Assembly (NCBI RefSeq): GCF_013778505.1 | Contig: NZ_JAAOWU010000020.1 | Span: 1-64,000, forward strand | Direction: 5' to 3' | DNA length: 64,000 bases | Origin: Pseudomonas sivasensis | GTDB taxonomy: Bacteria > Pseudomonadota > Gammaproteobacteria > Pseudomonadales > Pseudomonadaceae | Shown: positions 53,047-61,157 of the stretch, one piece after another | How positions within the stretch are numbered: the stretch's first letter is position 1 | Layout of the letters: each line of letters starts with the position of its first letter | Notes under the pieces: generated by a model | Told to the model about the DNA's origin: nothing | The model's input: only the letters and a program-made list of their open reading frames with translations | The model's database searches: none | Translations under genes and position numbers: made by a program

Positions 53047-54729
53047 ATGGATAATGGCCCGATAGTGGCGTTAAATGCAGACACAATAACGACAAGCAGT
53101 GGGGTAATGAAGATGGCTGGAGACGGAACTCTGATGGGCGCAGCAGTGCCACCCCAAGCGGTGGTGCGCGGGTTGCCCGGCTGGTTGATGCCGCTCTTGC
53201 AGAGCACTGCCCTGGTGCTGGTACTGCTGGGCCTTGCTTATGCCAGCCTGCCGTTGTACCTCTGCCTGCCACTGGCCTTGCTGGTCATCTGGTTGCCCCG
53301 CCTGAAAAGTCCCAAGCCTGTGATCGAGCAGTCTGCCGCCATCGATGCGATAGGCGAGCTGACCCGCGACCTGTCCTATACCACCAGCCATAACGCACTG
53401 TCCGCCGCCGGAGTGGCCTATTCGGTCAAGCAGCTGGCTGCGCGCGTGCAATCGCAATTGAGCGCCGCCAAGCAGATTGTCAGCAGTGCCGAAGTGATGA
53501 TCGGCACCGAAAAAGTCACTTCCCAACTGAGCCGCGAGGCTTTGGATGCTGCCAGCCAAGCCCATCAGCGCAGCACTGAAGGTCGTGAAGTTCTGGCCCA
53601 GTCGATCATCCGCATGCACCAGCTCAGCCAACGTGCCAATGCTAGCCGCGAGTTGATCGAGGCCTTGAGCCAGCGCAGCGAAGAAATCCAGCGCGTCACC
53701 CTGGTGATCCAGTCCATCGCCAGCCAGACCAACCTGCTGGCGCTTAACGCCGCCATTGAAGCGGCGCGGGCGGGCGAGCATGGGCGCGGGTTTGCCGTGG
53801 TGGCGGACGAAGTGCGTGGCCTGGCCGGTCGTACGGCCACCGCCACCGATGAAGTTGGGTTGATGGTGGCGGATATCCAGCAGCGCACGGCTCAGGTGGT
53901 GGAGCAGATTCGCCAGTTGTCCGCGGACTTGCACACCGGTGTCGAGCAGGTGGAGCAGGCTGGCGAACAACTGCACAGCATCGCCAGCCTGGCGGCGGAT
54001 GTGGAAGGGCAGGTCAATGAGATCGCCCAGGGCGCCGACACCAACCGCGCCCAACTCGACAGCCTATTCCACGCCGTTGAACAGATGCGCAGCGACCTGG
54101 ATATAAGCGACCAGCAAACCCGCCAATTGGCCGACGCCGCCGTGCAAATGGAAGGGCAGGCGGAAACCATCAGCGAACGCCTCGCCGAGGTCGGGCTCGA
54201 TGACTATCACCAGCGTGTCTACGACCTGGCGCGGGAGGGGGCTGGCCGCATTGCCGAGCAGTTCGAGGCGGATGTGCAGCAAAACCGCATCAGCCTGGAC
54301 GACCTGTTCGACCGCAGCTACACGCTGATCCCCAAAACCAGCCCGAGCAAGTACCACACGCGGTTCGACGGTTATACCGACCAAGTGTTGCCGGCGATTC
54401 AGGAAGCGCTGCTGCCACGTCACGAAGGGTTAGTGTTTGCGATTGCCTGCACGCCCCAAGGCTATGTGCCGACCCACAACAACGCGTTTTCCCAGGCGCT
54501 GACCGGTGATACCCAAGTCGACGCGGTGCAGAATCGGACCAAGCGCAAGTTCGACGACCGCACCGGGATTCGTTGCGGCAGCCATCAACAAGCGGTGTTG
54601 TTGCAGACCTACACCCGCGATACCGGCGAGTTGATGCACGATTTGTCGGTACCTATCATGGTCCGTGGGCGGCATTGGGGTGGCTTGCGTCTGGGCTATA
54701 AGCCGGAGGCGGCGAAGGCTGTGCGTTAG
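53047..54729 (+). CDS. Methyl-accepting chemotaxis protein lacking a large periplasmic domain
   Basis: Chemoreceptor of up to 560 aa. Two hydrophobic segments lie close together near residues 46-83, so there is almost no periplasmic sensor. A long coiled coil carries the conserved hairpin tip (QTNLLALNAAIEAARAGEHG, then GRGFAVVADEVRGLAGRT, about 225-265). After residue 400 there is a C-terminal domain (SKYHTRFDGYTDQVLP, GYVPTHN, NRTKRKFDDRTG, DLSVPIMVRGRHWGGLRLGY) that recurs in several Pseudomonas receptors and may sense cytoplasmic signals. A second possible start is the ATG at 53107 after GTGGGGT. The signal is unknown. Confidence 0.87.
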   Translation: MDNGPIVALNADTITTSSGVMKMAGDGTLMGAAVPPQAVVRGLPGWLMPLLQSTALVLVLLGLAYASLPLYLCLPLALLVIWLPRLKSPKPVIEQSAAIDAIGELTRDLSYTTSHNALSAAGVAYSVKQLAARVQSQLSAAKQIVSSAEVMIGTEKVTSQLSREALDAASQAHQRSTEGREVLAQSIIRMHQLSQRANASRELIEALSQRSEEIQRVTLVIQSIASQTNLLALNAAIEAARAGEHGRGFAVVADEVRGLAGRTATATDEVGLMVADIQQRTAQVVEQIRQLSADLHTGVEQVEQAGEQLHSIASLAADVEGQVNEIAQGADTNRAQLDSLFHAVEQMRSDLDISDQQTRQLADAAVQMEGQAETISERLAEVGLDDYHQRVYDLAREGAGRIAEQFEADVQQNRISLDDLFDRSYTLIPKTSPSKYHTRFDGYTDQVLPAIQEALLPRHEGLVFAIACTPQGYVPTHNNAFSQALTGDTQVDAVQNRTKRKFDDRTGIRCGSHQQAVLLQTYTRDTGELMHDLSVPIMVRGRHWGGLRLGYKPEAAKAVR

Positions 54730-54786
54730 GCACGGTTACAGGTAGGGCAAGCGGCTGCGAGCCGCAGGCCGCCTGCGTCGAGTGGG

Positions 54787-55023
54787 TTACTGCGGTTGAT
54801 GCAGGCGCTGGTTGAGCTCATCTACGGGGATGGCCCAGTCAGCGTCTTCACGCAGTTCTTCCTTCAGAAACTGAGCCTGTTGCGGCGTCCAGAACGGTGC
54901 GTCGATCAACTTCACGTCGTCACTCAGCGGGTGCGCGACAATGAAGGCGTCGATGGCTTGCGGCGACGAGTCCAGGCCCAGTTGTTCGAATAACGTTTCG
55001 AGTGTAGGTATTGGCGCGTCCAT
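54787..55023 (-). CDS. DUF2789-family small protein
   Basis: Protein of 78 aa: PTLETLFEQLGLDSSPQAID, then FIVAHPLSDDVKLIDAPFW and TPQQAQFLKEELREDADWA. This matches my memory of DUF2789, a family of short proteobacterial proteins of unknown function. GGGAGA precedes the ATG at 55023, which I prefer to an ATG 12 codons earlier. Confidence 0.8.
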   Translation of the reverse strand: MDAPIPTLETLFEQLGLDSSPQAIDAFIVAHPLSDDVKLIDAPFWTPQQAQFLKEELREDADWAIPVDELNQRLHQPQ

Positions 55024-55095
55024 ATCGGTCTCCCTGCAGGTTTCTGGATGGTTATGCATGGGAGGCTTGTGGCGCGGTAGAGTTCGATCGGATTG

Positions 55096-55326
55096 TCAGG
55101 AGGTCAGCGCGCCTGAATCCACCGCAGTCTTGAGCGCCTGGGCGGATTCTTTTCCAGCGATGGCGGCGGAATCCAGCGTCTTGAACCAACGGTCCTTTTC
55201 CACCTGATGCGTGGTGACAGTGGTCAACGGTGGCTTGGCGCGCATCACGATCACTGCTTGAAACTCACCGTCTACTTCCCTTGCGTCGCCGTGGATGAAA
55301 AATTCGCCAATATCAAATTCCGTCAC
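55096..55326 (-). CDS. Small hypothetical protein
   Basis: Predicted protein of 76 aa beginning (V/M)TEFDIGEFFIHGDAREVD, with a mixed alpha/beta pattern and no family I recognise. I chose the GTG at 55326 because GGGAAGG stands 6-12 nt upstream; an in-frame ATG at 55359 would add 11 residues and lacks such a site. No membrane or export signal is seen. Confidence 0.6.
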   Translation of the reverse strand: MTEFDIGEFFIHGDAREVDGEFQAVIVMRAKPPLTTVTTHQVEKDRWFKTLDSAAIAGKESAQALKTAVDSGALTS

Positions 55327-55440
55327 GTATAGCCTTCCCTTCGAGGTAACCAACTGCACTGATGAAACCTGACCCGAACGGGGCCAATTTCAATGGACAG
55401 GCCAGTATGGCAGTTGTTGAGGGGTGGCGGCGCAGTAAAG

Positions 55441-55707
55441 TCATCCGGGTGACGAAACGATCCCCCCGAGCAGGGAGGCCTCCAGCCGCTTGGCCAGTTC
55501 ACAGGCCTCGATGTGGTCGCTGCGAAAGCCTTTGATCCTGCCGCTGGTCACTTCGCGGATATGAAAGAAGTTTCTTCCGGCGGGTACTACTTGGTAAAGA
55601 ACTGATTGAGGGTACCCGTTGGGACTGTGCAAGCAGTAGTATGGATGTTCGTCCTGCCATGATGAACGAGTGCTGGAAGGCATAGCGTTGTATTGGCGTC
55701 GTTGCAT
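55441..55707 (-). CDS. Small hypothetical protein
   Basis: Predicted protein of 88 aa with an aromatic-rich N-terminal half (WQDEHPYYCLHSPNGYPQSV) and a beta-rich middle (LYQVVPAGRNFFHIREVTSGRIKGF), ending in a helix (HIEACELAKRLEASLLGG). AGGAG lies 7 nt before the ATG, which makes a real gene likely. I do not recognise the family. Confidence 0.6.
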   Translation of the reverse strand: MQRRQYNAMPSSTRSSWQDEHPYYCLHSPNGYPQSVLYQVVPAGRNFFHIREVTSGRIKGFRSDHIEACELAKRLEASLLGGIVSSPG

Positions 55708-56106
55708 GGTCAGCTCCTGTCGATCGATCTTTGTTGACCCAGCAGCAGCGTTACAGGTGGTTTTAACCTGTGTTGCTGTTTTAGTATTGTCGTCGGCAGT
55801 TGGCGTCTGGTTCCACGCCGAGGCGTTTTTTGTTTGTATACGCTGTCGGAAACTGCGTTTTTAATAGTGTTATTTTCTGAAGCGGGTCGACCAGTATTCT
55901 CTGGTTATTGAACCTGTGATCTCCTGCGATTCGCGATGACCTTGCATGAGGCCCATCGTGTGCGTCTGCACTAGTCTCCTGGAGCGCAGCCGCGAGATCT
56001 TCTTCAGTTTTTTCTATGATTGTGTTGTGTGATCGAGCCGAGATGGCCGTTTTTTTGTGCTGCCCGCTCTGGCGGACAGCGCTCTTTTCGATGTGGGGGC
56101 GTTTCC
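55708..56106. other. 399-bp intergenic region
   Basis: Lower GC than its surroundings. It includes TTACAGGTGG-TTTTAACCTGT (about 55751-55771), an imperfect hairpin, and several T-rich runs. It should hold divergent promoters for the flanking small genes. No convincing gene or named RNA is seen. Confidence 0.4.
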
Positions 56107-56577
56107 TTGGCAGTCAGTAATCTGGATATGCACGCGTTGTTCGTGCTGGGTGATTTGCGCGCAAAGTTGGTCAAACAGTTTCAATCCCGTTTCGTTTACA
56201 TCACTGAGCAGACGCCGGAAGGCATCTACATCGCCGAAATAGACACGGAAGCGGCGATGGTCGTAGATGACAAGCCGCGCTTGGAACTCAAGGTGGGTGA
56301 CCATTTTCGTGCCGCGGTATTGCCCAGTCGCGAAGGTGGCAAGTTCGAACTCAAGTTCCGCGATATCAAGTTGACGGTGTATGGCCTGGGCGACTATGCC
56401 TTTGTGTCGACGGCCGAAGGTCACGGCATCGTCTTCAAGGAAGGCCATAGCGTGATGCTGGTGTTTGCGGCCAATGAACAACTGCAGGAAGGCCTGACCA
56501 AAACCCTCAAAGCCGTGACCGGGAAGGCCGCCAAATGGCGCAAGGGTGAGCTGGTAACGTTCAAGGCCAGCGAATAG
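56107..56577 (+). CDS. Conserved hypothetical protein, PilZ-like size
   Basis: Predicted protein of 156 aa with a beta-rich core (FVYITEQTPEGIYIAEIDTE, LELKVGDHFRAAVLPSREGG, FELKFRDIKLTVYGLGDYAF) and a basic C-terminus. It has no RxxxR/DxSxxG PilZ motif, so I do not call it PilZ. The start is probably the TTG at 56107 behind GGGGGCG, with the ATG at 56128 as the alternative. An ATG at 56020 would add a cysteine- and arginine-rich tail that looks non-coding. Confidence 0.68.
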   Translation: MAVSNLDMHALFVLGDLRAKLVKQFQSRFVYITEQTPEGIYIAEIDTEAAMVVDDKPRLELKVGDHFRAAVLPSREGGKFELKFRDIKLTVYGLGDYAFVSTAEGHGIVFKEGHSVMLVFAANEQLQEGLTKTLKAVTGKAAKWRKGELVTFKASE

Positions 56578-56709
56578 CCAACAAATACTGCGAACATCTC
56601 CTATCTCCCGGAACCTCTACTACAGTTGAGTTGACTTAACTATTCAGAGGCTTCGCGCATAGCAGCAAAGCCGTCCGCTGTTTGCTGCGATATCGCGAGG
56701 TGCAAGGGC

Positions 56710-57711
56710 ATGAAAGGATTGAGAACGCTGTTGGCTGCGTCGTTTACGGCCCTGAGTCTGTCTGTCTCAGCCGCGCAGGCGCCGGTACACTTTGCCGACC
56801 TGAACTGGGAAAGCGGCAGCCTGATCACCGAAATACTGCGGGTGATTGTCGAGAAGGGTTACGACCTGCCCACCGACACCTTGCCCGGTACCACTATTAC
56901 GCTGGAAAGCGCCCTGGCCAAGAACGACATTCAGGTCATCGGCGAAGAGTGGGCAGGGCGCAGCCCGGTGTGGGTCAAGGCCGAGGCCGAAGGCAAGGTT
57001 GTCGGCCTGGGCGATACGGTCAAAGGTGCCACCGAGGGTTGGTGGGTGCCGGAATACGTGGTCAAGGGCGATCCCGCCAAAGGCATCAAGCCTCTGGCAC
57101 CGGACCTTAAAAGCGTAAAAGACCTGGCTCGTTACAAGGACGTGTTCAAAGACCCGGAATCCCCAGGCAAAGGACGCTTCCTTAACAGCCCCATCGGCTG
57201 GACCTCGGAAGTGGTCAACAAGCAGAAGCTCAAGGCCTATGGCCTTGACGACAGTTATGTGAACTTTCGCAGTGGTTCGGGGGCGGCACTGGATGCCGAA
57301 ATTGCCTCGTCGATCCGCCGTGGCAAGCCGGTGCTGTTCTACTACTGGTCGCCGACGCCCTTGATGGGCCGCTATAAGTTGATCCAGCTGGAAGAACCAC
57401 CGTTCGATGCCGAGGCCTGGAAAACGCTGACGGATGCGGATAATCCTGATCCGAAGCCTACGCGGTCTTTGGCGTCCAAGTTGAGCATCGGTGTGTCTAC
57501 CCCGTTTCAGAAGGAACACCCGCAGATTGCGGCTTTTTTCGAGAAGGTCGAGTTTCCGATTCAGCCGCTGAACAAAGCCTTGGCGACCATGAGCGAGAAC
57601 CACACACCGCCACGTGACGTGGCTCAGGCGTTTATGAAAGAACACCCTGAAGTGTGGAAGGCTTGGTTGACGGAGGATGTGGCGGGGAAAGTTGAAGCCA
57701 GCCTGAAATGA
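56710..57711 (+). CDS. Glycine betaine/proline-type ABC substrate-binding protein
   Basis: Periplasmic binding protein of 333 aa of the OpuAC/ProX family. A signal peptide (about 1-23, VSAAQA) precedes VHFADLNWESGSLITEILRV, TTITLESALAKNDIQVIGEEW, a W-rich ligand pocket (EGWWVPEYV, GWTSEVVN, LFYYWSPTPLMGRY) and a C-terminal PRDVAQAFMKEHPEVW. It binds a quaternary amine such as glycine betaine, choline or carnitine; which one is not visible. It stands alone, without its ATPase and permease. Confidence 0.88.
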   Translation: MKGLRTLLAASFTALSLSVSAAQAPVHFADLNWESGSLITEILRVIVEKGYDLPTDTLPGTTITLESALAKNDIQVIGEEWAGRSPVWVKAEAEGKVVGLGDTVKGATEGWWVPEYVVKGDPAKGIKPLAPDLKSVKDLARYKDVFKDPESPGKGRFLNSPIGWTSEVVNKQKLKAYGLDDSYVNFRSGSGAALDAEIASSIRRGKPVLFYYWSPTPLMGRYKLIQLEEPPFDAEAWKTLTDADNPDPKPTRSLASKLSIGVSTPFQKEHPQIAAFFEKVEFPIQPLNKALATMSENHTPPRDVAQAFMKEHPEVWKAWLTEDVAGKVEASLK

Positions 57712-57716
57712 TCCGT

Positions 57717-57763
57717 AATGTGGGAGGGAGCAAGCCGAATCGTCGCACCGCACCTCCCACATT
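57717..57763. repeat. Shortened REP-like hairpin between convergent genes
   Basis: Outer arms AATGTGGGAGG and CCTCCCACATT are complementary. The interior keeps one copy of the GAATCGTCGCACCGCACC core but has lost its partner, unlike the perfect element at 52178-52240. It lies between the binding-protein gene and the convergent receptor and may act as a transcript end. Confidence 0.75.
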
Positions 57764-57779
57764 GTGAACACGTTGCTGT

Positions 57780-59906
57780 TTAGAACTTGGTTTGCACCGC
57801 CACTTCAAAGGTCCTCGGCGAACCGAGGTAGTAAGCCGGCGATACATGCGCAAACTCGGCATACACCTCATTGGTCAAGTTGCGCACCCGCCCAGTCACC
57901 GACGTGTGCGCATCCACGTTGTAGCGCAGGAACGTCCCGAACAGGGTGTAGGCAGGGACGGTCATCGTGTTGGCATTATCTGCGTACACCTCGGCGACAT
58001 ACCGCGCATCCACGCCGCCTTGCCAGTCCTCGGCGAAATCATAAGTCATCCACACATTCCCCACGCGCTTGGGCACGTTGGTCGGCGTATTGCCTTTACG
58101 CGAAACCACTGCGCCGCTGGCGATTTTCTCGTTGAACTCGTCGTACTCCGCATCCACCCAGGCGAAGTTGCCCTCTGCCAGAAGCTTTGGTGTGATGCGC
58201 AGCGAACTCGCCAACTCGATGCCCTTGGACGACTGCGCGCCGACCGGGATGCTGGTGGTCGGGTCCTGTGGGTCGGTGACGGCAAAATCCTTGCGCTCAA
58301 TCCTGTAGGCGGCCACGGTCGCCGAGCCACGCCCGTCCAAGTAGTCAAACTTGCTGCCCACTTCCCACTGCTTGCCGGTCGAGACGTCGAACACCTGAGT
58401 GGTGGTAGTGGGCTGCTCGGCGGCGGTGCTGTATTGCACGTAGAAATTGGCTGAGGGGATGAACTGGTACGTCAGGCCCACGCGGCCTGTCACCGGCTCC
58501 CAACGGCGCTTGAAGTGCCGTGGGTTAGTAGCCGTGACAACGCGGTGGTTGGTCACATCCAGGTCGATGGCGTCGTAACGCAGGCCGCTGAGCAGCGAGA
58601 GTTTATCGGTTAGGCCCAGTCGGTTTTCCACGAACAGTGCTTTGGTGGTGACTTCATTAGTCTTGTCCTTACCGAACTTTTCCTGGGTTCGCGGGATGTC
58701 GTAGAAGTGCCCGGGATTGAAGTCGTTTGGATCCACCGTGCTGTTACCCGGCATATTCCAGGGCGTGCTGGTGGTGCTGTTGACCTTGTACTCAAAGCCG
58801 CCGGACCAAGTGGTCGACAGGCCGAACAGGCTGTCGTCATGGCGCAGCTCGAACTGGTTGCCGTTCTGTTCGCCTTGATGGCGCACTTGGTAGGCTGTGG
58901 ACCGGTTCACCGCGCTGTTATTGGTGGTGTACTGGTAGGTCTCCAGGTTGCGGTAGTCGCGCTGGCTGTCGAGGTGGTAGAGGGTGTTTTTCAGCGTGGT
59001 GCTGTCGTTGATCCGGTAGTCGATAATCGAGCGTGCCCACAGCGTGCGCTGTTCATAACGACCGTCTGCCACGTTGTAGTTGTTGAAGCGGTTGTGTGTG
59101 TCGATCTTCAGCTCGCCGGCCTTGGGGTTGAGCACCGGTGTACCCCAATACGGGCTGTCTTCGTGTTCATCCTGATACTCCAGGGCCAGGGTGTGTGACA
59201 GGTCGGGAGTGAGGTCACTGAGCAGGGAAAACGCCAGGCTCCAGGCATCGCGCTGAGCGCGGTCGATGTAGCTGTGATTGGTATTGCGGCTGACATCCAG
59301 GCGCGCATAGTGCTGCACCTCGGCATCCGTTTCGGTCAACGCTTGGTTCACGCCAAAAGCCATGCCGGCCGTGTCGTAGCTGCCATAGGTCAGTTGGCCT
59401 TCGGCGGCTTGGTCCTCACGGGTCGCCAACTTGGTGACGTAGTTCAGTGAGCCGCCCACGGAGCCAGCGCCGTTGATCAAGGAGGAGGGGCCGCCGACCA
59501 GTTCCACCCGGTCATAGATCCACGCATCCACGGGACGCGCCAGGCCGGTGGCGACGTTGATCCCATTGAACATTTGGGTGATCTGGCTGCTGGTAAATCC
59601 ACGATAAGACACAAATCCACCGAAACCCGGCGGTGCGCTGGCGTTGACGCCGGGCAGGGTGTTGGCTGCATCGCGGAAGGTCTTGGCGCCATGACGCTCG
59701 ATATCGTTGCGATTGGCTATGGCCACCGACGCCGGGGTTTCCCGCACGCTCAATCCCAAGCGCGAAGCCACGCCGCTGGACTGATCCAGGGACAGGCCAG
59801 GCTCGGCAGTTGATTCTCCATCAATGGTGGTCGGGGCCAGCTCAATGGCCCAGGCGCAGACAGGCAGGCAGCCGAACAGGCCCGCCAACAGGGGTAAATG
59901 TTTCAT
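57780..59906 (-). CDS. TonB-dependent siderophore receptor
   Basis: Outer-membrane receptor of 708 aa. A signal peptide (about 1-20) leads to a plug domain (RETPASVAIANRNDIERHGA, NTLPGVNASAPPGFGGFVSYRG cut here, VELVGGPSSLINGAGSVGGSLNYVTK) and a barrel ending in VAVQTKF. There is no STN domain. The ATG at 59906 is chosen because the signal peptide starts there and CAGGATT lies upstream; an earlier in-frame ATG adds 11 residues. A DUF2946 gene lies 95 nt upstream on the same strand, and such pairs occur in metal-uptake loci. The ligand is unknown. Confidence 0.87.
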   Translation of the reverse strand: MKHLPLLAGLFGCLPVCAWAIELAPTTIDGESTAEPGLSLDQSSGVASRLGLSVRETPASVAIANRNDIERHGAKTFRDAANTLPGVNASAPPGFGGFVSYRGFTSSQITQMFNGINVATGLARPVDAWIYDRVELVGGPSSLINGAGSVGGSLNYVTKLATREDQAAEGQLTYGSYDTAGMAFGVNQALTETDAEVQHYARLDVSRNTNHSYIDRAQRDAWSLAFSLLSDLTPDLSHTLALEYQDEHEDSPYWGTPVLNPKAGELKIDTHNRFNNYNVADGRYEQRTLWARSIIDYRINDSTTLKNTLYHLDSQRDYRNLETYQYTTNNSAVNRSTAYQVRHQGEQNGNQFELRHDDSLFGLSTTWSGGFEYKVNSTTSTPWNMPGNSTVDPNDFNPGHFYDIPRTQEKFGKDKTNEVTTKALFVENRLGLTDKLSLLSGLRYDAIDLDVTNHRVVTATNPRHFKRRWEPVTGRVGLTYQFIPSANFYVQYSTAAEQPTTTTQVFDVSTGKQWEVGSKFDYLDGRGSATVAAYRIERKDFAVTDPQDPTTSIPVGAQSSKGIELASSLRITPKLLAEGNFAWVDAEYDEFNEKIASGAVVSRKGNTPTNVPKRVGNVWMTYDFAEDWQGGVDARYVAEVYADNANTMTVPAYTLFGTFLRYNVDAHTSVTGRVRNLTNEVYAEFAHVSPAYYLGSPRTFEVAVQTKF

Positions 59907-60001
59907 AGTTGAATCCTGAAAAACTTGGCTTGAAAGCAATGCACAGCCGTCCGTATCTCCTTGGAAAAACGGTGGCCGGTGCAGATCGGAAAGCGAAGGG
60001 A

Positions 60002-60391
60002 TCAGGCGAAGGCAGGAGGCGCGCGCGGGTTAGCCGCGGGCCAGGTGAAGCGAGCAGGGATGTCGGCGGCCAGCACAATGGCCGGCGGTGGCGCATGGGG
60101 TTGCGGCAACACCGCCACATTCAGGCTGGAACTGAGCGCCGGTCCCATCCCGCCGGAGGAGCACAGCGGACAACCAAACGCCTTGGACAGCGTGGGCAGG
60201 TTCTCATCGGTGGAGTTGGACGGCTGGGGCGCCTGGGTACGCGGGTCCACGGTACAGAACTGACCGCCGATGCCATTGAGCTGCATCCCCACCATCTGCC
60301 CATGACCAATACTGCAGACGAACACATTGAACAGGACGCAGCAATACAGCATCCAGGCAATGAGCGAGCGGTCGGCACGGGCGAATTTCAT
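60002..60391 (-). CDS. DUF2946-family protein
   Basis: Predicted protein of 129 aa with an N-terminal hydrophobic helix (SLIAWMLYCCVLFNVFVCS), then GHGQMVGM, and a CPLCSSGGMGP motif (about residues 74-84), the pattern of DUF2946. Family members lie in copper- or other metal-related operons, often next to TonB receptors, and the Cys/His/Met motifs suggest metal contact. Probably membrane-anchored and periplasmic. The start is uncertain: ATG at 60391 or an in-frame ATG slightly upstream. Confidence 0.75.
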   Translation of the reverse strand: MKFARADRSLIAWMLYCCVLFNVFVCSIGHGQMVGMQLNGIGGQFCTVDPRTQAPQPSNSTDENLPTLSKAFGCPLCSSGGMGPALSSSLNVAVLPQPHAPPPAIVLAADIPARFTWPAANPRAPPAFA

Positions 60392-60482
60392 GGGGCGGCA
60401 CTTTAGCATCAGCTGCCGACGAAATGCCTGCAAAAAATCTCTGGGCGACTATCCTGTTTCGCACCTTTAAGGAGAGCCAGCC

Positions 60483-60920
60483 ATGAGCTTTGTCATCGCG
60501 CGGTGGATTGTCGGCATTTTTACCTGCATCAGCATGGTCCACCTGTACTGGGCGGCGGGAGGCAAACTCGGCAGCCTCGCCGCCATCCCCCAACTCCCCG
60601 GCGAATTCGCCAGCGGGCCACGCCCGGCGTTTAAACCGTCGGCATTGGGCACTTTTCTGGTGGCGATGGGGCTGGTGGCGATTGCGCTGCTCGTGTGTCT
60701 TCGGGCTGGGCTTTATTTCTCGCCAGTGTCCCATGGGGCATTGCAGTGGGGGATCAGCGCGATTGCCTTGGTGATGTTTGCCAGGGCGATTGGGGACTCG
60801 GAGTTGGTCGGGTTTTTCAAGAAAGTCAGTGGGTCGCGGTTTGCGAGTATGGACACCTGGTTTTATTCGCCTTTGTGCCTGGCGTTGGGGGTAGGGTTGT
60901 TGGTGGTGGCGTGGGGGTGA
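60483..60920 (+). CDS. DUF3995-family membrane protein
   Basis: Protein of 145 aa with four predicted membrane helices (about 8-25, 55-78, 85-102, 122-144). The TCISMVHLYWAAGG segment near the N-terminus and the C-terminal DTWFYSPLCLALG fit DUF3995. AAGGAGA lies 7 nt before the ATG. It is divergent from the DUF2946 gene by 91 bp. Function unknown. Confidence 0.8.
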   Translation: MSFVIARWIVGIFTCISMVHLYWAAGGKLGSLAAIPQLPGEFASGPRPAFKPSALGTFLVAMGLVAIALLVCLRAGLYFSPVSHGALQWGISAIALVMFARAIGDSELVGFFKKVSGSRFASMDTWFYSPLCLALGVGLLVVAWG

Positions 60921-61157
60921 TGGACGGATCGCTTTTTTCAGATCCCTGGATCATGACTGGATGAAGTACCAGTTTTGAACCAGAGGAATTCGTGGGAGCC
61001 CACCCATGTCCTGGCAGAGGGCTACACAAAAAAGCGGTCCAACTGATTGCATCAGTACACGGGGAAAACTTTCTCAGATAAAAACCGATCTCATTCTTGC
61101 CCGATTTGCGGACATGGCCGTCATGGTTAATAGAACTTCTATTACGCAGGATTTCCC

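Noticed and set aside
56107..56577. PilZ-domain c-di-GMP receptor
   Set aside because: The size and beta-rich pattern are suggestive, but the RxxxR and (D/N)xSxxG motifs are not present.
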